NCBI GenBank assembly: GCA_030159075.1
Contig: BROG01000300.1
Span: forward strand, 529,001 to 593,000
Source of the DNA: Atrina japonica
Taxonomy: Eukaryota > Mollusca > Bivalvia > Pterioida > Pinnidae
Length of the DNA: 64,000 nucleotides
Direction of reading: 5' to 3'
This document shows, piece by piece, positions 41,301-50,300 of the stretch; the stretch's first letter is position 1; every line of letters starts with the position of its first letter. A program made the translations under genes and the position numbers. The notes under the pieces were generated by a model. That model was not told the DNA's origin, ran no database searches, and was given only the letters and a program-made list of their open reading frames with translations.

Positions 41301-44300
41301 TATATTTTGGTTTCCAGATGAACTTGACTTACAAGTGCCATATTGAGAGCTGTCATGGCTCCACGGTAGCTAAATTCACAACCGGAAGGTCACAGGTTCA
41401 ACCTTGGTGGAGGCGTCTGGCTTTTCCTGTCCTTCACATGAGACAGTAAAAACTGAGGTCCCGTGTCACAGTAGGTGTTGGCACATTTAAGAACCCTCAC
41501 TGCTCAATGGCCATAAGTGCTAAGCATAGGCAAAAATTTGAAGCCCTTCACCAGCATTTGGTGACGTCTTCATATGAGTAAATATTCATGAGTGGGACGG
41601 TAAACAACAATACAAAACATGTGCCTTATATTAATGACTATTGATATTATGTTAGGTTATGATGTAACTTAAAGTGGGATTGCGGACCAGGTCAAATTGG
41701 TCAATAATGGAGGTCACTATTACTAAAAATATAAATTTAATATATGGCAATATTTTGGTCTCCACATGATGATTTACAGGGGCAATATATTAATGAAGAT
41801 TGATATTATGTTAGCTTATGATGTAACCTAAAATGGGATTGCATATTGGGTCAGAAGGTCAGTTATGAAGGTCACTGTTAATAAAAATAGATATATATGG
41901 CTATATTTTGGTTTCCAGATGATGACTTACAAATGCCAGATATTAATAAACTTGATTTTATGTTAGCTTATGAGGTTATCTAAGATGGGATTGCATACCG
42001 GGTCAAAATGTCAAATGTGAAGGTCACTGTTTCTAGAAATAGATTTGTATGGCTATATTTTGGTTTTCAGATGATATCAGATATGAATGAAACATGATAC
42101 TATTTTAGATAAAGAGGGTACTAGTTTGAAATTGTCTATGAGGTCCAGAGGTCAAACAAGAAGATCATGGTCAATAAAACGTTGTAGACATATAAAGCCA
42201 TAATTTATTTCCATACGGTTGACAAAGGAGTAAGACCATGAAGGGTGAAAAATGGCCCTGTGTCAGAATGAAATGATTTTACTTTTAAAATGCAGGGTGC
42301 TCAACCACATATTTCAGGAAATTATTTTTTAAAATTATCTGTCCGGTTATACATTCAATCAAGTGACAGATATGTATTAATGTAAGTTCATTCCATATTA
42401 CCAAAAAATTAAAAGTTCTAATAAATGGTTTTTGTTATTTTGGGGTAAAAACTGTGAAAAATTATTGAAAATCACAGATTTTTGGGGAATTATTTATTTA
42501 AATTATCCATTTTGATTTATGTCCAATCAATGACACATATGACTATATTTAGGGTCATATAATATCTCAAAAAATTAAAAGTTCCAACAACAACAAAATG
42601 GTTTTACAAATGTATTTTGGGGTAAAAACAGTGAAAAATGATTGAACATCACAGATTTGGGGGAATTATTTATTGAAACTATCTGTTTTGATATTTGTCA
42701 ATTCAAATGACACATGGCTATATGTAGGGTCAATTAATATCTCAAAAAAAAATTTAAGTTTAAATAAAATGGATTTGCAAGGTTATTTTGGGGTAAAATC
42801 AGTGAAAAATGATTGGAAATCACAGATTTTGGGGAATTATTTATTAAAATTATACTTTCAAATATATATACGATTAAGTGGCATTTTTGTCTTTATGTAG
42901 GATCATTCCATACCACAAATTCTAAAAAGTTTCAACAAATGGTTTAACAAGGTTTTTTTTTAGCTAAAACCCATGTAAAATGATTGAAAATCACAGATTT
43001 GGGGAATTATTTATAAATATTCTATATGGTAATATTTGTGCGGTCATGTAACCCTTGATTTTGTCTTTACATGCAGTCATTCTGTATTACAAACAACTGG
43101 AAAGTTCCAGTATATGGTTATGTTAGGGTATAAAAATGGGAAATGATTGAAAATCACAGATTTCTTATTTGCTTATTTGTCTCATGAAATTCATTCTAAT
43201 CAAGTGACATTTTCGTCTCAAATGTTGGTTATTCTCTGTCATGTTCAAATGACACATTCGAACAATTAATTCTTATGTCTAGTGAATTTTTCGAGTGAAG
43301 AAAAAAACACATGAAAGTTATACAGAAACCACACATTTATGGAAATGATATATAAAATAAATCTCGTGTAAATTATTTTCTTATTGGATATTAACGGAAT
43401 AGTTCTTTCTGTCATATACTATTCACAAGTTTCAATTCTTAAACATGGATAGCCAGGACTCTTTTCAATGGAAATGAAGATATTCCTTTGATGAATGAAG
43501 TTAATAAGCTTGTGCCATGTCTTCCTTATACATGTATATTGGTGGTATCTGTACAAAACACGTGAATGTCGTTATATATTGGTGGTATCTGTACAAAACA
43601 CGTGAATGTCGTTATATATTGGTGGTATCTGTACAAAACATGTGAATGTCGTTATATATTGGTGGTATCTGTACAAAACACGTGAATGTCGTTATATATT
43701 GGTGGTATCCGTACAAAACATGTGGATGTCGTTATATATTGGTGGTATCCGTACAAAATATGTGGATGTCGTTATATATTGGTGGTATCTGTACAAAACA
43801 TGTGGATGTCGTTATATATTGGTGGTATCCGTACAAAATATGTGGATGTCGTTATATATTGGTGGTATCTGTACAAAACACGTGAATGTCGTTATATATT
43901 GGTGGTATCTGTACAAAATATGTGAATATATATTGGTAGTATCTTTACAAAACAGATGGATGTCTGAACAGAGAGATAATACATGTGTACTGTCATTTAA
44001 ATAGTAATGACTTGTAATTCAACACCAGAAACTGCCCATCCCTATAAGTTAGCATTGTGATTGGCACCAAGGTTTTATATATCTCTTCATATCCTCGATT
44101 TAACATCCCATAAGCGAGAAACCGGGCGCTGTCTCAGATCTGACATTTACACTTCAACCTGTTTGACTTTGGTAGACCAAGCAGGATCATTACAACTCCC
44201 CAGCATAGCTATCAAGATAATAATTGACTTACATGTACTAAATCCCCTTCTCCAGGGAAAAGTACAGCATGGGAAATCATAAGGCTAAAACAGGATTTTT

Positions 44301-47300
44301 GGTTTTTACTTGCCCTGTGTCCAATATATGATGGGAATCCATGTCTAGGAAATAATTAAGGTGGGGAATGGGGGGACCAGAAGCAGGAAAATTATCACAC
44401 TTTATATGTTCTTGATGAAATATTCCATTTCAATTTTTTTTCAAATTCAAAAATTGTTTAAAAGTTGAAATGACAGTTTTAATAGACAGTGCTACATTAA
44501 AAACTGTGCACATAGCCACATACCACCATTATTGTAAGAGTTCTTCCCCTTTGATGATTCTTTTTTTTTTTAAACCATATCTAAGTGATTCATTCTCATA
44601 GGCTTTTTATATTTGATGCAGATATTTATCTTGAAGATGGAGCATTATATACAGAATGCACTCTTATCACATTTATTTTAAGAGTTATGTCCCTTACAAT
44701 TGATTTTTTCATGTCGGATCACTATTTTTAGTGCAGTTATACATTTGAAATAGAGAGCCGGCCTGGCTCAGTCGGTAGCGTGCTCGACTCTGGATCGTGA
44801 GGTCGTGAGTTCGAGTCCCACCGGCGGCAGGTTGGTTTCCTGTCTTTTGGATGAGACAGTAAAAACTGGAGGTCCCGTGTCACAGTAGGTGTCGGCACGT
44901 TAAAGAACCCTCACTGCTCAATGGCCGGAAGTGCCGAGCATAGGCCAAAATTTGAAGCCCTTCACTGGCATTTGGTGACGTCTCCATATGAGTGAAATAT
45001 TCTTGAGTTGGACGTTAAACAACAATAAACAAACAAACAATCATTTGAAATAGACCTAGTATTGCATAAAAAGTTATACCTACCAAGGATTGCAGCTTTT
45101 TCTTGGTCAGTTGAATCATCAGTTTTCAAACCAAAAATATGTCCTGATGCTGCATGACAATGTCAAGAGTTACTTTACTGTTGTAAAACTTATCAAAGTT
45201 ACTTTTACTGGTCAGACATTGGTCAGAGTTATTTTACTGGTCTGACCCTGGTCAAAGTTACTTTATTGGTCTGAGAATTATAAGATTTGTAGGATGCAGT
45301 TAACATGTGTTTTGTTATCCACAGCTGTAACCAAGGTTACATACCATTGTGCACTTCCCTATAAAGAGTCAAGGGAGGCTACAATTTTGTAATAAAAATT
45401 AATGACTAAAACAAATGATTTTTTAAAATCATTTCTTCTATTTATAAGCTTGACTGTTTGAAAAAAAATTAATACCAAAGGGATATTGGCACCTCATAAC
45501 AGCCTTTTATGGATTGTAAAATTACCTGCTTCAGTATGCAATGGGAAGCACAACTGCAATTTTGGTTTACTATTTAACTATCTTATTTAATAATATCATT
45601 TAGTTAAAAATTATAAAATATTTAATAATTAATTTTTTTTTTTTAGTTTTTTTTTCTTTTTTTTACAATACAAATTACAGTAGTGCTAATATTATATCAT
45701 TATCTTATGTTATATGTTTGCTTTGTAATCTGTTTTCAGATACTTAGCAAACATACTGTAGAATTTGAAAATTTCATTGTGTTTTTAATAATGTCATTGA
45801 TTTTGTTGTTTTTAGTTTGACAAAAATGTTATTTATTTCAATGAAATTTAATATCAATAATTTTGTTGGATGTTTCTGTTTGTAGCCGAGGTTCCTAATT
45901 ACTCAGCTTATGGAGGACAACCACCTCAGGGAGCTTATGGACAACAGCCAGCCCCAGCTAATTCTTACAGTCAGTGGGGCACCACACCTACAACACCCGC
46001 CACACAACAACCCCCACCTGCTGCTGCTCAGCAGCCTCAACAGCCACCTGCCCAACCTGGTTATGGAACCTATGGTCAGCCTACACCGGCTGCTCCAGCA
46101 GCACCAGCATATGCTGCTCCAGGTCAGCCCCCTCAATCACCACAGACAGCTGTGCCACCGAGGCCTTATGGAGACTATCGTAAGTTACAAAACATCTTGG
46201 GGAAATGAGCTACTTACAACAGCAGCAGTGTGTACATCTTTGTATGAAGAAGTTTAGCATTTGTTCATATTAATACAGGGATTTTCTGCATTATTATAGG
46301 GCCTACAATAGAGTCCTTATTCCCTATGCAAAAAAATGCATTTTTCCCCAATCTACAGTTGAAGTTTACGAAGTTAACTTGAATAATGCAAACCCGCTTC
46401 GTTTCCAGTTTTCTCCATCTTCTGAAGGCTTGAATTCTTTATGTGATAAAATTGGTCTGTTGTTTCCTGTCGCTGGGAACCAATCACAGCATTGTCAAAA
46501 TGGCAATGAATTTTTTTTCTTTTTTTCTTTTGTATTATGAAACAATTTTTGTATTTTTATGGTTTGTTATGTAATAACAACCTATTATGAGTTTATTTCC
46601 ACTTTTCTACGAGGGCTATCCTGTTAGCAGTGAAGAGGTCGTGGAGGTTGCATTCGCATTTCGTGTAAAATATAGTCAGGAATATCACTTTTAGTTTTAC
46701 AGAAAAGTCAAATATTTTGGTATAAATGAAATTAAATCTAGTTTGAGTAATCATTAAATGAAATACCACATAATTCGACTTACTTCTGCCTTTTGAAATT
46801 ATACAATATGTTTTGTTGTTAGTTTCAACAAAACGTCATCAATCTATTTATAAATATGGAATTCACCATATAAGATTCCAGTGATGTTGAGCCTGCCTTG
46901 AGAAACTGCAGTATTACTCTGCCATTCATCATATTAATATTGACAGCTACAAGCTAACAGCGATGTAAATAGAAATAATTACATACAACTGATACCAACA
47001 TGAAGCTTAATCAATTTCTATTACCATCTCAAGAACATGTATGTTTTCTAGTCCATGGAAAAATGAAAATCAAAGCAGAATAGAGGGAACAGCATCGAGT
47101 TGGAGAGTTCCTGTCCATTTTGAAAACTATCAAATTAACGTGTTTGTCAACTAATCGCTATACATAACCTGCCTTAATGAGATTCTCGGTGCATATTTCC
47201 TCTATTTATATACCCAATATGGTGACCACATGCCTTACATAACCAACACATGCTCTATTTCAGCGGATGGTCACTTGTATACTGTGTGTAGTGATATCGC

Positions 47301-50300
47301 AAAGGGAGGTAACTCGAACATTGACTGTTACAATTTCCAGTTCGCGTTTCCGTGGAAGTGTGGCGGGTGTTTACACAACAATTATCACAACTTTAGAAGT
47401 TAATCACAATTAGATTGGGATATATAAAAATAAACTTTTTGTAATCGGTCTGTCCATAATGGATTTCACACAGAAACGTTTTTTAACAAAAAACAAAGTT
47501 TTATCCATTACCGAAAGCGTTGATGTCTATAATTGAAATTGGTGATAGATCCCAAATTATGTTGATGAAAAATTATTTCTTTAACAATAAACATTAGTTA
47601 ACTGTCTTTTTCACCCCATTCAGTTATTTATATTAATTAATACAGGATAATGTTGTTTGGTTGTTTATTTAGTCTAGGCAGAGTATATGTTCATGTACCA
47701 CGGTAGCCTTACATAGGATTGTTTACGTTTCGATATTACAAGCCCTAAAATTTGTTTTAAATCACAGCCTTTTTTCGCTAGTGTCACATTTGGTTTGAAT
47801 TTAAGTAGGTTCCATAAATGCTCATGTTTAATTTTGAAATGAGTGTCAATGCACGACAGACAATATTTAAAGTTGGTGTGGAAGATGCAACAAATAAAAT
47901 TTAGATTGTTAATTTTGAACTTATTTAGAGACTGGAAATTGCCTATTCAGTATTAAAAAAATGTCATTTATTTACTAAATTCATATTTTTCTATACAACT
48001 ATAAAAATTGTGTCTAAAGCCATGACATCAATGTGTTTTTATGCTTTGATTAGAGTTTATAGGTAAAGAGGATGATAGATTGAAAGTTGTGACCCCCAAA
48101 ATATCAAATTTTTATCACACTTAAATCTTAAATTCAGTCACTGTAAAAAATATAATCATCAAATTTTTTAAAATTTTTTCTTTAAATGATCAATGTAGAA
48201 TGGTTAACAACTATTTAGATTCAATAAAACAAGTCGTGGGTATATAGTGAAGAAATAACACCTTGAGGTATGCCTAAATTTAATATTTTTTATCAAAAAA
48301 ATCCTTTAAGAGAAGATTGTACCATTATTTGACCTTGAGTGTGACATTGAACATGACCTTTACTGGGCGATGCACCTCATCAAAATAAACATTTCCTGTA
48401 AGTTTCACAAAAGTACTATATACAATAAGAAAGTAGTGATGAATTATGTCAAAATGTGACTGTACTCAAAAACAGACAAAGGGACAAAATATGCCAGACA
48501 ATGTGAAGCTGTGTTTTCATAGTTGACACAAAAACATGACTGTCAAATTATTTTTTTTTTTCACAAAGTACATCTTAGTTTACTTCTTGATATGAATTTA
48601 CAATTCAATTTTTGTCTTCTGTGGACAAATTTGCCTCATCTGTCATCTTTATTTACATTGCCAACATCAGTTCCAGTTTTAATTGCTGTCACGTGACCAG
48701 GTGTCCTTTTCCCCCCTTAAAAGTACAGTGGAATTTCACTATCTCAAAATTCACAGGACCGCCCCGCTTACTAAGAAATATCTGAAATTCAAGATTACCA
48801 AAATTTTCAATTTACATATTTTCTGTTTAATAGACTCACTCAGGGTACTACTTAATTCAAATTGGATCTAAGCAATTATTAATTACACTTTCATTTTGGC
48901 TCAGTAACAGAAGTCGATTGTCCTGTGTTTTGCAGGTAAACTAAGTAATTTTAAGGATGATTTTATTGTACAAAATGTAAACCTTCAATCGCAGATGTAA
49001 CTTTGAGATAACAAGTGACAATTCTGTAATATTTCGATACTTTGGACCAGAAAAATACTTTTGAGATAAGCGAAATTTCAAGATAAAAACTTCAAGATAT
49101 CCATAATAAAAATAGTATAAATATATAGCAAAATAATTGGGACTGGCCATTCAACTTTGACATAACCAGAATTTCTACTCATCCGATTTTGACTTAACAC
49201 GATTCCACTGTATTTGATTTAGTTCATTTAAGAAACTTGAAACCTGACAGATTAGTTTCTGATGGCTGCAGTATTCACCTAACATTCCAGAAATCTGTCC
49301 CATTTATCCCAGTGACCTCAAAATTTTAATGTATTCCAGAGACTTCAAAATTTAATTTTGTGTCTCACTCGTACAAAAAACCAGAGTTTAATTTTGTCTC
49401 CCATAACTGAGATATCTAAGTTTAATTTTGTATCTCAAATCAGAGACCTCAAAGTTTCATTTTGTGCCTCACTCATACTAGATATTAGTCAGGTTTCATT
49501 GTATTTTTAAAATTGTTTTGGGAGAAGTGTTTTGAAAGTTTCCTAAATTAAAGCATTCCACAATTTTCATTAAGAAAATGGCTTTGATTATTATTACCTT
49601 TTTGTTCTAGCTGTTCCTGTTGGAGAACCCGGACAACCTTCAGCTCAACCTCCCCCAGCACCTGCTTCAGCATATAGTGCTTATAATCCATATAGTGCTC
49701 CACAAGCACCTGTTGGAGTTCCTGATCCATATGCTCAACAGCCTGCTGCGCAACCTGCTGCTGCACCAGGTAAGTCATGAGGAAATGAATTGAGTAAATT
49801 ATTAGATTAAGATTTCATAAAAGACTGACTTTATTTTGGTTTTTAAAGGAAAAAAATTGATGATAACAGACCTGTTTACCCTTTGTATTTGTCGCATTTT
49901 CTATGGAAATTTCAAGAAAAATACAGGCTACAGTTTTGGTATACAAAAATATGGTTGTTATTGACTTTTCCGTTTCAGTTTGTTTCGGTTTGATTCAGTA
50001 ATTTACTAATATAAGTTTAAGTCAAAGAAATGCATGAATATTTGTATCTGCCCTTTCACTACTGCAATGCCCAAAACCATCCACTAAAAAACCCCTTACT
50101 GTCATTACTGTAATGCCCAAAGCCACCTGCTAAGATTTCCAATGCTGTATTACTATAGTGCCAAAAAACCACCCTGGTTTAGTTTCATTTTCAAAGGGTA
50201 TTTCCCAGTTACTGCTTTAAGAATGAAAGTCTCACAGTTTACATTATACAATATGATATCTGTTGAGAAAAGCATGGCCAATTACAATCAAAATCTGGTA

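Larger units (their letters stand above)
38105..45885 (+). other. Intron 9 (7.8 kb)
   Basis: It contains SINEs at 38207, 41350 and 44755, a piggyBac-type element, the 62-bp hairpin array, a 150-bp array, a 170-bp array and a 40-bp array. 44030-44340 is a compact, slightly GC-richer segment of unknown nature. 45050-45885 shows nothing recognisable. Confidence 0.75.
46180..49610 (+). other. Intron 10
   Basis: It contains a dispersed repeat at 46608-47200 (partner of 19225-19990) and a TA-flanked miniature element at 48726-49210. 47260-48700 and 49215-49600 hold no recognisable feature. Confidence 0.7.

Noticed and set aside
43606..44004. 132-codon open frame with a repeated YWWYLYKTRECRYILVV-like pattern
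   Set aside because: It is produced by a 40-bp tandem repeat with no stop in any plus frame; the same peptide appears in all three frames.
44061..44282. 73-codon frame in a GC-richer segment of intron 9
   Set aside because: No recognisable domain and no splice context. More likely part of an unclassified repeat.
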